The notes beneath the pieces were generated by a model. It saw only the letters and a list, made by a program, of their open reading frames with translations. It searched no databases and was not told the origin of the DNA. From Oceaniglobus trochenteri (GTDB lineage: Bacteria > Pseudomonadota > Alphaproteobacteria > Rhodobacterales > Rhodobacteraceae), in NCBI RefSeq assembly GCF_020529025.1, contig NZ_JACNMM010000003.1:62001-126000 (forward strand): DNA of 64,000 bases. Reading direction: 5' to 3'. Position numbers and translations under genes: made by a program. This document shows, piece after piece, positions 28,069-37,378 of this stretch (position 1 is the first letter of the stretch; each line of letters begins with the position of its first letter).

Positions 28069-28955
28069 GACGTCCGATCTGTCGTTGTGTCGTTCAGGAA
28101 TTCGCGGATCTCTTCCATCACCTGGTCGGGGTGGGAATTGGGCAGCGCATGGGTGGCCCCCGGAACGGTGGCCTGGTGGGCGATGCGGTTCACCTCGGCC
28201 AGGCGCCCCACGTTCGAGACGGGAATCACGCTGTCCTCGATGCCCCAGATGGCAAGCGTCGGAACCCCTGCGGCGGCGATGCTGCGGTGGTGCGGGCGCA
28301 TGTCCTCGCTCAGGATATGGCGTTGCGAGGACAGGACGGCGGGCAGGAACCCGCGCTGCCCCGTCTGGGCCATCTGAAGATCGCGCAGGGGCGATGGCGG
28401 CAGCTTTGCAAGATCGCGGCGCATCACCAGCCCACCGAAGGCCAGCATCAGGCCATCGCCGATCACCGGCGTGCGGCGCAGGAATTCGGCCAGCGGCCCG
28501 GCATTGTGCAGCAGACCGGCCGGGGCCAGCAGCACCAGCCGCCCCACACGTTCAGGAAACCGCGCCGCAAAGCGGGTCACGATGCATCCGCCCATGGAAT
28601 AGCCGATCAGCAGGTCGATCTTCCCGATCCCCTCGGCCGTCAGAAGCGATTCCAACTGGCGCAGGAAGAAGGCGCCATCCTGCGCGCCCGGCTGCGGCGC
28701 CGATCGCCCACGGCCCGGCAGATCGTAGGCAAGCGTGCGATACCCGGCTTCGGCCAGACGTTGCGCCAGCGGGTCATAAATGAGCGAAGGCGTGGTCAAC
28801 CCGTGGACGCAGACGGCAACCGGCCCGTCCTCGGGGCCCCGCCAGCGGTGGTGGGTTTTTGCCCCGGCGCTGTTGTCCGCCGGCGTGCGGGCCCTTTCGA
28901 TCGCCCAGGGTGCGGCTGCCAGCATCGCCAGAACGACAAGCAGCAGCCAGCCCAT
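28065..28955 (-). CDS. Membrane-anchored alpha/beta hydrolase
   Basis: 296 residues from ATG 28955. An N-terminal hydrophobic helix (MGWLLLVVLAMLAAAPWA) anchors or exports it. Oxyanion region VCVHGLTTPSL, nucleophile elbow GYSMGG, acid in WGIEDSVIPV and catalytic His in GATHALPNSHPD complete the triad. A TTG start 11 codons upstream is open but less likely. Substrate unknown. Forms an overlapping pair with the metallophosphoesterase. Confidence 0.9.
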   Translation of the reverse strand: MGWLLLVVLAMLAAAPWAIERARTPADNSAGAKTHHRWRGPEDGPVAVCVHGLTTPSLIYDPLAQRLAEAGYRTLAYDLPGRGRSAPQPGAQDGAFFLRQLESLLTAEGIGKIDLLIGYSMGGCIVTRFAARFPERVGRLVLLAPAGLLHNAGPLAEFLRRTPVIGDGLMLAFGGLVMRRDLAKLPPSPLRDLQMAQTGQRGFLPAVLSSQRHILSEDMRPHHRSIAAAGVPTLAIWGIEDSVIPVSNVGRLAEVNRIAHQATVPGATHALPNSHPDQVMEEIREFLNDTTTDRTS

Positions 28956-29049
28956 CACCTGCGAGATCCGGCAGGTCGGACAACGCAAAGCCGGGCCACC
29001 TCGCCGCGCAAAAGGATCGAGCCGTGGCGGTGGAAAGGTTGCGGCCCAC

Positions 29050-29976
29050 TCATGCGGCCCGGCCTTGCACCGCGTTCATGATGTGGTGGGCGGTCATCAG
29101 GTCAAGATGCGCACCGCCGCCGTTCTTGAACAGGGTGATCTGTTCGGGCGAGGTGCGTTGGAAGGCGCCGGTGGGCAGGTCGTAGAAATCGGCGATCACG
29201 CTGTCGCGACTGATCACGCCCCCGGCCAGCGGGATCTTCAGCTCGCCGATATGGTCCAGCGTGGTGTCGCGGCTGTCGACAAACAGGTCGGCGCGGGTCA
29301 GGGCCGTATCGTCCGCCTCGCGCATGTCGGGGCGATAGGCGCCGATCAGATCGACATGCTGCCCGGGGCAAAGCCATTCGCCCCGCAGGATCGGATCGGT
29401 CGACATGGTGGTGCCGACGATCACATCGGCCCCCCGGACCGCCTGTTCCAGATCTTCGGCGGGGGTGGTTGCCGGGTATTCGCCCGCCAGTTTCGCGGCA
29501 TTTTCGGGGGTGCGGTTCCAGATCGTGAAACGCGCATCGGGAAACAGTGCGCCATAGGCCTGCCGCGTGGCGCGGGCCTGGTTGCCCGCCCCCAGGATCA
29601 GGATGTTCCGACTGTCGGGGCGGGCCAGGTGACGCGCCGCCAGAAGGCTGTCGCCCGCCGTCTTCCATTTCGTGACAAGGTGGAAATCCACCAGCGCCGC
29701 CAGGGTGCCATCCGCGTCGGAAAACAGCGAAAGGCCACCGTTGATCATCGGCCTGCCCGCGCCCGGATTGCCCGGAAAGATGGTGGCGGTCTTCACCGCC
29801 ATGCCCAGCCCGTCGATCCAGGCCGCGCGCGACAGAACCGTATCCTTGCCACGGTAAAGGAAGCTGTCCTCGATGCTGGCCCGGGGCAGGGCGTGGCCCG
29901 CTTCCAGCGCCTCGGTCAGGGCCAGCCAATCCAGCGCCGCCTCGCCCTGTTCGAAAGAGATCGTCGCAAAGCTCAT
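29050..29976 (-). CDS. Ornithine cyclodeaminase/mu-crystallin family protein
   Basis: 308 residues with an NAD(P)-binding Rossmann core (ILILGAGNQARATRQAY) and the family substrate domain (MAVKTATIFPGN). Members include ornithine cyclodeaminase, alanine dehydrogenase and 1-pyrroline or ketimine reductases; the substrate cannot be told from sequence. Its start overlaps the stop of the HAD hydrolase by 4 bp. Last gene of the operon fghA-yaiI-HAD-OCD, all chained by ATGA overlaps. Confidence 0.9.
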   Translation of the reverse strand: MSFATISFEQGEAALDWLALTEALEAGHALPRASIEDSFLYRGKDTVLSRAAWIDGLGMAVKTATIFPGNPGAGRPMINGGLSLFSDADGTLAALVDFHLVTKWKTAGDSLLAARHLARPDSRNILILGAGNQARATRQAYGALFPDARFTIWNRTPENAAKLAGEYPATTPAEDLEQAVRGADVIVGTTMSTDPILRGEWLCPGQHVDLIGAYRPDMREADDTALTRADLFVDSRDTTLDHIGELKIPLAGGVISRDSVIADFYDLPTGAFQRTSPEQITLFKNGGGAHLDLMTAHHIMNAVQGRAA

Positions 29977-30596
29977 GCTGCGGCCTCCTCCGGGGTCAGC
30001 AGGCCCTCGGCCACCAGGCGGTCGGCCCAGCCCTGGGGCCCGGTGAACAGGTGCCCCTGCCAGCCCCGCGCCTGCGCCGCCGCGATATTGTCGGCCCGGT
30101 CATCGGCAAACAGCAGCGTTTCGGGCGCAAACCCGCAATCCTGTTCCACCATCTCGTAAATCTTCGGGTCGGGCTTGATCACCTTCATGCGGCCCGACAC
30201 ATAGGGGCGGTCGAATTCATTCAGGAAGTCATAGACCGTCGCGGCATAATCGAAGGTGCCATCGCCGAAGTTGGTCAGCGCGAAGACCGGCACGCCCCTG
30301 GCCCGCAAGGCGCGCAGCAGCTTGACGGAATGCGGAATCGCCGGCTGCGCCAGTTCGATCCAGTTGTCGTGCCAGGCGCGGATCTCATCGGCCCAGGCCG
30401 GCGTGGCATCGGCCATGTCATAGATGGTTGTGCGGAAATCCTCGCCCCTGTCCACCAGATCGTTCATGGCGTGCAGATCGACTTCGGCGAACAACGCCTT
30501 GCGCCGGGCCTCCCCGATGGTGCGGTCATAGTACCGCTCGGGCTGCCATTCGATCAGAACGTTGCCGATGTCGAAGATCACCGCGTTGACAGTCAT
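29973..30596 (-). CDS. HAD-IA family hydrolase
   Basis: 207 residues. HAD motif [11 protein letters not shown] (nucleophile Asp9; the usual second Asp is Asn, as FDIGN, common in this subfamily). Motif II is FALTNFGD, motif III the Lys in [12 protein letters not shown], motif [14 protein letters not shown]. Cap type C1 (residues about 20-90). Resembles YihX-like sugar phosphatases and 2-haloacid dehalogenases. The substrate is unknown. Coupled on both sides by ATGA overlaps. Confidence 0.92.
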   Translation of the reverse strand: MTVNAVIFDIGNVLIEWQPERYYDRTIGEARRKALFAEVDLHAMNDLVDRGEDFRTTIYDMADATPAWADEIRAWHDNWIELAQPAIPHSVKLLRALRARGVPVFALTNFGDGTFDYAATVYDFLNEFDRPYVSGRMKVIKPDPKIYEMVEQDCGFAPETLLFADDRADNIAAAQARGWQGHLFTGPQGWADRLVAEGLLTPEEAAA

Positions 30597-31045
30597 GTCT
30601 TGTCCTTTTCCGCCGCCCGCGCGGCCCTGTCCAATGCATCGAGGAAACGAGAGCGGTCGGCCTTTGTAAAGGCCCGTCCGCCGCCCTGGCGAAAGGGATC
30701 GGCGGCGCGCAGGTCGCTCATCAGGTCGCGGGTGGCCAGGACGGTGCCGATGTTGGCCTGGGTCAGGGCCTCGCCGTTGTGCTTCACCACCCGGGCGCCG
30801 TTTTCGATCACCCGGGCCGCCAGCGGAATGTCAGCGGTGATCACCACGTCGCCGGTCTTGGCCCGCTCGGCGATCCACATGTCGGCCACGTCGGGGCCGT
30901 CGGGCACGATCACCAGTTCGACAAAGGGGTTGCGCGAAGGGCGCAGCCCGCCGTTGCAGACCAGGAACATCTTCGTCTTCAGCCGGGTCGCCACCGTTTC
31001 GGCCTCGGCCTTGACCGGGCAGGCATCGGCATCGACATAGATCAC
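30593..31045 (-). CDS. YaiI/YqxD family protein (DUF188)
   Basis: 150 residues beginning [12 protein letters not shown], the signature of the DUF188/YaiI family, with [12 protein letters not shown] and [14 protein letters not shown]. The fold is related to PIN-like nucleases, but activity is unproven. Lies between fghA and the HAD gene with 4-bp overlaps on both sides, so the four-gene set is one transcript. Cytoplasmic. No abnormality seen. Confidence 0.93.
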   Translation of the reverse strand: MIYVDADACPVKAEAETVATRLKTKMFLVCNGGLRPSRNPFVELVIVPDGPDVADMWIAERAKTGDVVITADIPLAARVIENGARVVKHNGEALTQANIGTVLATRDLMSDLRAADPFRQGGGRAFTKADRSRFLDALDRAARAAEKDKT

Positions 31046-31869
31046 CGCTTCAGCGCCTCGGCATGGAAGGCGACATGATCGCCCATGAAGGTCGAGACAA
31101 AGAAATAGCTGTGGTCATAGCCGGGCTGCATCCGCACCGCCCCCTGCTGGCGGCGCTGCACCATGGCATGGGCCAGGGTTTCGGGGCGCAGCAGGTCGAG
31201 AAACTGATCCTGCGTCCCGGTATCCACCAGAACCGGCCCGTCGAACCCCGCCTTCGCCATCAGCAGGCTGGCGTCATGATCGGCCCAAGCCGCCTCATCC
31301 GCGCCAAGATAGCCGGTGAACTGCTTGCGGCCCCAATCGCTGCCGGTGGGGTTGCAGATGGGCGAGAAGGCCGAAACCGAGGCAAAGCGCCCCGGCAGGC
31401 CCATCGCCAGGGTCAGCGCGCCATGCCCGCCCATGGAATGCCCGGTGATCGCCTGCCTGTCCCAGTCCAGCGGCTGATCGGCCAGGGCGGCGGGCAGGTC
31501 GTCGGCCAGATAATCCCACATGCGGAAATGGTCGGCCCAAGGCTTCTGCGTCGCGTTCACGTAGAACCCGGCGCCCTGCCCCATGTCGAAGGCCTCGTCA
31601 TCGGCCACGCCCTCACCGCGCGGCGAGGTATCGGGAAAGACCAGCGCGATGCCATGGGCGGCGGCGTGGGCCTGGGCGCCCGCCTTCACCATGGCGTTTT
31701 CATGGGTACAGGTCAGACCCGAAAGATACCACAGCACCGGAACCGGCCCTGCCTTGGCCTGAGGCGGCAGGAACAGCCCGAAGGTCATGTCGCCCGCGCA
31801 GGCCTCGGAGGTGTGGGAATAGACCCCCTGCATCCCGCCGAAACACGCATTCTCGGAAAGTGTCTTCAT
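31042..31869 (-). CDS. fghA: S-formylglutathione hydrolase
   Basis: Second step of glutathione-dependent formaldehyde oxidation, releasing formate and glutathione. 275 residues from ATG 31869 (AAGGCG just upstream). Esterase-D fold: oxyanion [12 protein letters not shown], nucleophile in [11 protein letters not shown], and the His in GYDHSYFF. Length is standard. The partner dehydrogenase adhC is 4.3 kb away on the same strand. First gene of an overlapping four-gene run; AEC transporter lies 31 bp upstream. Confidence 0.95.
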   Translation of the reverse strand: MKTLSENACFGGMQGVYSHTSEACAGDMTFGLFLPPQAKAGPVPVLWYLSGLTCTHENAMVKAGAQAHAAAHGIALVFPDTSPRGEGVADDEAFDMGQGAGFYVNATQKPWADHFRMWDYLADDLPAALADQPLDWDRQAITGHSMGGHGALTLAMGLPGRFASVSAFSPICNPTGSDWGRKQFTGYLGADEAAWADHDASLLMAKAGFDGPVLVDTGTQDQFLDLLRPETLAHAMVQRRQQGAVRMQPGYDHSYFFVSTFMGDHVAFHAEALKR

Positions 31870-31900
31870 CGCCTTGCCCCCTTCTTCACTGGCCCCATGG

Positions 31901-32860
31901 CTATCCTGCGGCGGTCGGGCTGACAACCGCCCCGCCCGCCACGATCCAGGCAATGACCACCGAGACGGTGACCACCGAGATCACCGTCGACACCAGGATC
32001 GACGCCGAGGCCCGCTGCGGTGCCACACCGTAGTGCTGGGCAATCATATAGACGTTGCCCGCCACGGGAAGCGCCGCCGAAGCGATCATCACCCCCGCGG
32101 TATAGACATCGACCGGCATCACGATCAGCACCATGAAGGCCACCGCCGCCGGGTGCAGCACCAGCTTGCAGAACGAAAGCCAGGCGGCGACGCTCAGCCG
32201 CTCGGCCGATTTTCCGGCCAGCGAGGCGCCGATGGCAAACAGCGCGCCGGGGGTGGCCGCACCGCCCAGGATGGCCAGGAATTCGTTCATCGGGGCCGGG
32301 ATCGGCCATTCCAGCGCCGCCCACGAGAACCCCAGCGCGATGGAAACGATCATCGGGTTCGACACAAGGCCGATCCCCACCGTGCGCAGGGTGGCCGAGG
32401 TCACCTTGCCGTGGCGCGACCCGGTGATCAGGATCACCGCCAGCGATCCGAAGACGATCAGATCGACCGCCAGGATCATCATGATCGGCCCCACGGCCCC
32501 CTCGCCCAGCAACAGCGCCAGCATGGGCACGCCCAAAAAGCCGACGTTGCCGATCACCGCGCATTGCGCCTCGATCGCGGCCTGAGCCACACCGATCCGG
32601 CGGAATACCCCCGCCGCACTGGCCAGCAGATAGACTGCCAGCGTGGCGCCAAGATAGGCCAGCATCGGGCGCGGCTGCACCACGTCCCAGAACGACAGGT
32701 TCGCGGCAAAGCGGAACAGCATCGCCGAGAGGGCGAAATAGAACACGAATTTCGTCAGATAGGCCGTCGCCTCGGCGGTGAAGAACCGGCTTCGCGCGGC
32801 CCCGTAGCCAAGGGCGACCAGCGCGAAGAATGGCAGCGTTTTGAGAAAGACGTCGATCAT
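31901..32860 (-). CDS. AEC-family transporter
   Basis: 319 residues, about ten hydrophobic helices (for instance LPFFALVALGYGAARSR near the start and ISVVTVSVVIAWIVAGG at the end). The family's conserved central GNVGFLGVPM motif is present; AEC carriers (auxin efflux/malate permease group) export organic acids or similar anions. The inner-membrane location is certain from hydrophobicity; the substrate is not known. Same strand as fghA, 31 bp before it. Confidence 0.92.
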   Translation of the reverse strand: MIDVFLKTLPFFALVALGYGAARSRFFTAEATAYLTKFVFYFALSAMLFRFAANLSFWDVVQPRPMLAYLGATLAVYLLASAAGVFRRIGVAQAAIEAQCAVIGNVGFLGVPMLALLLGEGAVGPIMMILAVDLIVFGSLAVILITGSRHGKVTSATLRTVGIGLVSNPMIVSIALGFSWAALEWPIPAPMNEFLAILGGAATPGALFAIGASLAGKSAERLSVAAWLSFCKLVLHPAAVAFMVLIVMPVDVYTAGVMIASAALPVAGNVYMIAQHYGVAPQRASASILVSTVISVVTVSVVIAWIVAGGAVVSPTAAG

Positions 32861-32906
32861 GCAACGTGGCTATCCCCACGCCCCGGCATTGACAATCGGC
32901 CCGCCC

Positions 32907-32928
32907 TCTTTCTTGCACAAAATACTCC
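32907..32928 (+). repeat. Intergenic repeat copy before the AEC gene
   Basis: TCTTTCTTGCACAAAATACT, a third clear member of the repeat family, sits in the 93-bp gap between mbfA and the AEC gene. It is followed by a short CTCCCCCCGGAGG hairpin. On the minus strand it lies between mbfA's stop and the AEC start, consistent with a terminator of mbfA. Confidence 0.65.
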
Positions 32929-32953
32929 CCCCGGAGGGTCCGACGGCGCCGCC

Positions 32954-33931
32954 CTAGCCCGATCCGATCAGGATTCCCGCCGCCAGCACCAGCGCGCCCC
33001 CCAGCACCACCTGCATGGCTGCGCGGAAGAATGGCGTCTGCATGAACCGGTTTTGAATCCAGGCGATCACCCAAAGCTCGAAGAACACCACGATTCCGGC
33101 GACGATGGTGGCGGTCCAGAAATCGGGGATGAGATAGGGCAGCGCATGGCCCAGACCGCCAAGCGTGGTCATCACCCCCGCGGCCAGGCCACGCTTCAGC
33201 GGGCTGCCCCGCCCGGAAATCGCGCCATCGTCGCTGGCGGCCTCGGTGAAACCCATCGAGATCCCCGCCCCGACCGAGGCCGCAAGCCCCACGAGGAAGG
33301 TCTGCCAGGTATCGCCGGTGGCAAAAGCCGCCGCGAAGATCGGCGCAAGGGTGGACACCGAACCGTCCATCAAGCCCGCAAGGCCCGGCTGCACCCAGGT
33401 CAGGATGAACTGGCGGTGGGCGGTGCGTTCCTCGGCGCTGCGGCTGTCGTCGCTCAGGTGTTCGCGCGCCAGGGCGGCGGCCAGGTCGGAATGCCCGGCC
33501 TCGGCGGCAGCAAGATCGCCCAGAAGACTGCGGGTTTCGGCATCCTCGGCCCGGGCTGCCGCCTTTTCATAGAAGGCCTGGGCATCCCGCTCCATTGCCT
33601 CGGCCTCGTCGCGGATGCGTTCGATTCCCAGGTTCTCGATCAGCCAGACAGGGCGTCGGGCATAGAAGCCCGACACATATTCACGCCGGATCAGCGGAAT
33701 GACATCGCCGAAGCGGGCCTGATGCAGCGCGATCAGGCGGCGGCGGTGTTCGTCCTCTTCGGCGGCCATGCCGTCGAACACGGCGGCCGAAGCGGGAAAA
33801 TCGCCGCGCAGCCGTTCGGCATAGGTGCGGTAGATCCGCGCGTCGTCCTCCTCTGACGAAATGGCAAGCGCCAGCGTTTCCTGTTGCGACAGGTCGCCGA
33901 AACGACGGCGGTTCGAGAATCCGGGAATCAT
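32954..33931 (-). CDS. mbfA: Membrane-bound ferritin / VIT1 iron exporter (MbfA)
   Basis: 325 residues in two parts. The N-terminal ferritin-like helices (about 15-150) carry acidic metal ligands (EEDDARIY, AAEEDEHRRRL, AEAGHSDLA). The C-terminal VIT1/CCC1 domain (about 170-325) has five hydrophobic segments (LAASVGAGISMGFTEAASDD). In rhizobia MbfA exports iron and protects against peroxide and iron at low pH, under Irr repression. A near-perfect Irr-type box lies 12 bp upstream. Ends before a repeat copy. Confidence 0.94.
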   Translation of the reverse strand: MIPGFSNRRRFGDLSQQETLALAISSEEDDARIYRTYAERLRGDFPASAAVFDGMAAEEDEHRRRLIALHQARFGDVIPLIRREYVSGFYARRPVWLIENLGIERIRDEAEAMERDAQAFYEKAAARAEDAETRSLLGDLAAAEAGHSDLAAALAREHLSDDSRSAEERTAHRQFILTWVQPGLAGLMDGSVSTLAPIFAAAFATGDTWQTFLVGLAASVGAGISMGFTEAASDDGAISGRGSPLKRGLAAGVMTTLGGLGHALPYLIPDFWTATIVAGIVVFFELWVIAWIQNRFMQTPFFRAAMQVVLGGALVLAAGILIGSG

Positions 33932-33943
33932 CGCAGGCTCCAG

Positions 33944-33960
33944 TTTAGAATGATTCTAAG
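33944..33960 (-). promoter_or_regulatory. Irr-type iron-control box upstream of mbfA
   Basis: TTTAGAA-TGA-TTCTAAG: a 7-3-7 dyad with TTAGAA/TTCTAA arms exactly complementary. It matches the iron control element bound by Irr in alphaproteobacteria, whose known target list includes mbfA. It lies directly in front of the start codon, where a bound repressor would block expression at low iron. No Irr gene is in the window. Confidence 0.85.
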
Positions 33961-33988
33961 GTATCCGAAAATTCAGCCAAGGCAAGGC

Positions 33989-34035
33989 TTGCAATCTGAA
34001 CCGTTCGGTTTATTTATCTGAACAGAATAGTTCAG
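33989..34035 (+). promoter_or_regulatory. Promoter and probable TetR operators of the 52-residue secreted protein
   Basis: TTGCAA (33989-33994), 16 nt, TATTTA (34011-34016). The spacer holds AACCGTTCGGTT (33999-34010). Overlapping the start point is a perfect dyad CTGAAC-N6-GTTCAG (34018-34035). Half-sites resemble the palindrome in the tetR promoter. Confidence 0.65.
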
Positions 34036-34050
34036 TTGTGGAGAATCACC

Positions 34051-34209
34051 ATGAAACGTCTTTCCATCGCCGCCGCCACCGCCCTTCTTCTTGGCACCAT
34101 GGGGGCCAACGCCATGCAGATCCTGCCGCCCGATCTCAGCTTTCCGCCGGCGGATGGCAGCATCTCGACCAAGGATTGCACCCAGGTGGCCTGTCAGCCC
34201 GGCAAGTAA
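34051..34209 (+). CDS. Small secreted peptide, 52 residues
   Basis: Begins MKRLSIAAATALLLGTMGAN, a clear Sec signal cleaved around NAMQ. The mature part is only about 30 residues, Pro-rich, with two cysteines (KDCTQVACQPGK) at its end. GGAGA lies 6 nt before the ATG. Bounded by a promoter with repressor-like dyads and followed 75 bp later by tetR. I do not recognise a family. Likely periplasmic or outer-membrane; function unknown. Confidence 0.75.
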   Translation: MKRLSIAAATALLLGTMGANAMQILPPDLSFPPADGSISTKDCTQVACQPGK

Positions 34210-34234
34210 GCCGCCCTGCCGCCCCCGGGGTTCC

Positions 34235-34262
34235 TTGCTGAAACTGAACGTTTCAGTCTATC
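34235..34262 (+). promoter_or_regulatory. tetR promoter with palindromic operator in its spacer
   Basis: TTGCTG (34235-34240), 16 nt, TCTATC (34257-34262). The spacer is filled by CTGAAAC-N5-GTTTCAG (34238-34256), a perfect 7-bp-arm dyad. Position and similarity to the dyad at 34018-34035 point to auto-repression by the TetR protein. Confidence 0.65.
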
Positions 34263-34284
34263 GTGACCAAAAACCGGGGGCAGC

Positions 34285-34905
34285 ATGACCACATCGCATG
34301 ACGGCATCAAGAAGGGGCGCAAGTTCGAACAGGTGCTTGACGGTGCCCGGTCGGTCTTTCTGAAGGATGGGTTCGAGGGCGCAAGCGTCGATACCATCGC
34401 CAAAGAGGCCGGTGTGTCGAAGGCGACGCTTTACAGCTATTTCCCCGACAAGCGCCTGCTGTTCATGGAGGTGGCGAGGACCGAATGCAGCCGCCAGGCC
34501 GAAATCGCCACGGCCCGCATCGACATGTCGGCCGCCCCCTCAGTCGTGCTGTTCGAGGCCGGATCGCACCTGATCCGGTTCTTCCTGTCGGACATCGGCC
34601 AGAAGGTCTTTCGCATCTGCGTGGCCGAGGCCGAGCGTTTTCCCGAGCTGGGCCGCCAATTCTATGAAAGCGGGCCGGGCATGGTGGAAGCCAGCCTGGT
34701 GCAGTATTTCGACCTGGCCATCGCGCGGGGCGAACTGGCCATCGACGACCGTTCCCTGGCCGCGCACCAGTTTGCCGAACTGTGCAAGGCGCATCTGTTC
34801 CCGCGCATCGTGTTCGGCTTGCAGACCCGCTTCGACGACGAAGAAGTCGATCGCGTCATCCGCGGCGCGGTCGAGATGTTCATCGCCCGCTACCGGGCGT
34901 CGTGA
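34285..34905 (+). CDS. TetR-family transcriptional regulator
   Basis: 206 residues. The N-terminal helix-turn-helix (about 15-60) reads VLDGARSVFLKDGFEGAS, then VSKATLYSYFPDKRLLF. The C-terminal ligand domain resembles the AefR/AcrR-like group. Probably represses itself and the upstream secreted-peptide gene, through the dyads at 34018-34035 and 34238-34256. The last eight codons (ending IARYRAS and stop) lie inside the first unit of the 26-bp tandem array at 34882-34985. Ligand unknown. Confidence 0.92.
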   Translation: MTTSHDGIKKGRKFEQVLDGARSVFLKDGFEGASVDTIAKEAGVSKATLYSYFPDKRLLFMEVARTECSRQAEIATARIDMSAAPSVVLFEAGSHLIRFFLSDIGQKVFRICVAEAERFPELGRQFYESGPGMVEASLVQYFDLAIARGELAIDDRSLAAHQFAELCKAHLFPRIVFGLQTRFDDEEVDRVIRGAVEMFIARYRAS

Positions 34906-34985
34906 ATATCGCCCGCTACCGGGCGTCGTAGGTATCGCCCGCTACCGGGCGTCGTGACCCAAGCCCGTTACCGGGCTTGGTGACG
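34882..34985. repeat. Four tandem 26-bp hairpin units between tetR and the NYN gene
   Basis: Units begin at 34882, 34908, 34934 and 34960. Each is a stem-loop: CGCCCG-CTAC-CGGGCG in units 1-3, and an extended 8-bp CAAGCCCG-TTAC-CGGGCTTG in unit 4. Unit 1 is the coding end of tetR; units 2 and 3 look like duplications of it; unit 4 has changed both arms together. No T-run. It separates two convergent genes and may act as a terminator. Confidence 0.85.
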
Positions 34986-34987
34986 GT

Positions 34988-35707
34988 TCAGTCGACCCGG
35001 CGCAGCTGGAACTGGCTGCCGACCTTCTTGGTTTCGAAGCGCTTCAATTCCTGCACCAGATCGCTCAGCTTGCGCTTGCCATAGGTGCGGGTGTCGAAAT
35101 CGGGATTGTCGGCCATGATGTATTGGCCCAGCGGGCCAAGGGCGTACCATTCATCGTCCTGGTCGATCTTGTCCATCGCCTTGAGGATCAGCGGCACCGC
35201 GTTGATCGGCGGCTGCTTGCCGGTCGGGGCGGGGGTTTCCCCCCTTGCCGGGGCTGCGGGTTCTTCATCGACGATGTTCTCGATCAGGATGAACCGGTTG
35301 CAGACGTTGCGCAGGGATTCGGGCGCCTTGCCCTCGCCGATGCCGATCACGTCCAGCCCCTGTTCGCGGATGCGGTTGGCCAGCGCGGTGAAATCGCTGT
35401 CCGAGCTGACCAGCACGAAACCGTCGAACCGCCCGGTGTGCAGGATGTCCATGGCGTCGATCACAAGGCCGATGTCGCTGGCGTTCTTGCCCTTGGTGTT
35501 GGCGGTTTCCTGATGGGCGACAAGGCCCAGAGCGCGCACCGTCCCCGACCAGTTGGCCAGTTGCCCCGAAGACCAGTCGCCGTAGACCCGGCGCAGGGCC
35601 GGCTCTCCGAAACTGGTGATCTCTTTCAGGATCGCGCTGGCGAACTTGGCGGGAATGTTGTCGGCGTCGATCAGGACGGCGTAGAGGGGGCGATCATGGT
35701 GTTTCAT
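34988..35707 (-). CDS. NYN-domain nuclease-like protein with OST-HTH/LOTUS domain
   Basis: 239 residues from ATG 35707. The PIN-like NYN domain shows conserved acids in AVLIDADNIP (Asp14, Asp16), ASDIGLVIDAMD and VLVSSDSDFTALA, the LabA/DUF88 pattern associated with RNase activity. A Pro/Ala linker is followed by a LOTUS domain (about 170-235: LGQYIMADNPDFDTRTYG, KLSDLVQELKRFE), an RNA-binding fold. It likely acts on RNA in the cytoplasm. ATG 35719 (four codons up) is an alternative start. Confidence 0.9.
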   Translation of the reverse strand: MKHHDRPLYAVLIDADNIPAKFASAILKEITSFGEPALRRVYGDWSSGQLANWSGTVRALGLVAHQETANTKGKNASDIGLVIDAMDILHTGRFDGFVLVSSDSDFTALANRIREQGLDVIGIGEGKAPESLRNVCNRFILIENIVDEEPAAPARGETPAPTGKQPPINAVPLILKAMDKIDQDDEWYALGPLGQYIMADNPDFDTRTYGKRKLSDLVQELKRFETKKVGSQFQLRRVD

Positions 35708-35746
35708 GACCGCCCCCATATCAGATTGCACCGCCGTTGACAGCGC

Positions 35747-36097
35747 TCAATAGCACCAGAGCGGGCCGCAGATCGGCATCCGGCGCGATCCCTCGGTTTC
35801 GGCGTCGTCGATGATGCCCGCCATGGCGGGATCATCGCCCGCCAGTTCCCGGGCCAGGGCGAAGGCATCTTCGCGACTGGTCAGGGTATCGCCCGCGGCC
35901 CCCGTTTCGCCGCCCAGGGTGGCGCGCAGCCGGATCGCCGCCAGCACCAGCAGGGGTTCCCCCCGCGCCTGGCCGAGCGCGATCAGTTTTTCGGACATGG
36001 CAATTTCATCCATGGTGGCCGGAGAGGCCGAGTCCTGCGCCATGGCGGGGCCAAGCAGGGAAAGCGAGATGATCGAGGAAATCAGAAGGGTCTTCAT
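35747..36097 (-). CDS. Hypothetical secreted protein
   Basis: 116 residues from ATG 36097 (three codons after an alternative ATG at 36106). MKTLLISSIISLSLLGPAMAQ is a good Sec signal cleaved after AMA. The rest is helical (EIAMSEKLIALGQARG, EDAFALARELAGDD) and ends with two cysteines in MPICGPLWCY. I do not recognise a family; probably periplasmic. It lies 39 bp upstream of the NYN gene on the same strand, so they may share a transcript, but no functional link is visible. Confidence 0.75.
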   Translation of the reverse strand: MKTLLISSIISLSLLGPAMAQDSASPATMDEIAMSEKLIALGQARGEPLLVLAAIRLRATLGGETGAAGDTLTSREDAFALARELAGDDPAMAGIIDDAETEGSRRMPICGPLWCY

Positions 36098-36211
36098 GAA
36101 TGTCATCCATTGAATGTGAAGGATAACAGGATGCTAGCCACCACTCAGCCTTCTGACAATCGTCATGAGCGGCCAGGGCCGCCCATGACGGGATTTGTCA
36201 TCGTGACCGGA

Positions 36212-37324
<1,113 letters not shown>

Positions 37325-37378
37325 GGCGGATCTCCGATCTATATCTTTGGTTCAACCCTGTGACAGAACGAGGATGAA

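Noticed and set aside
31874-33856. 660-codon plus-strand open frame
   Set aside because: Runs across the AEC transporter and mbfA in antisense; not a gene.
34882-34985. CRISPR-like array
   Set aside because: Units are directly tandem at 26 bp with no spacers and no cas genes nearby; it is a hairpin duplication.
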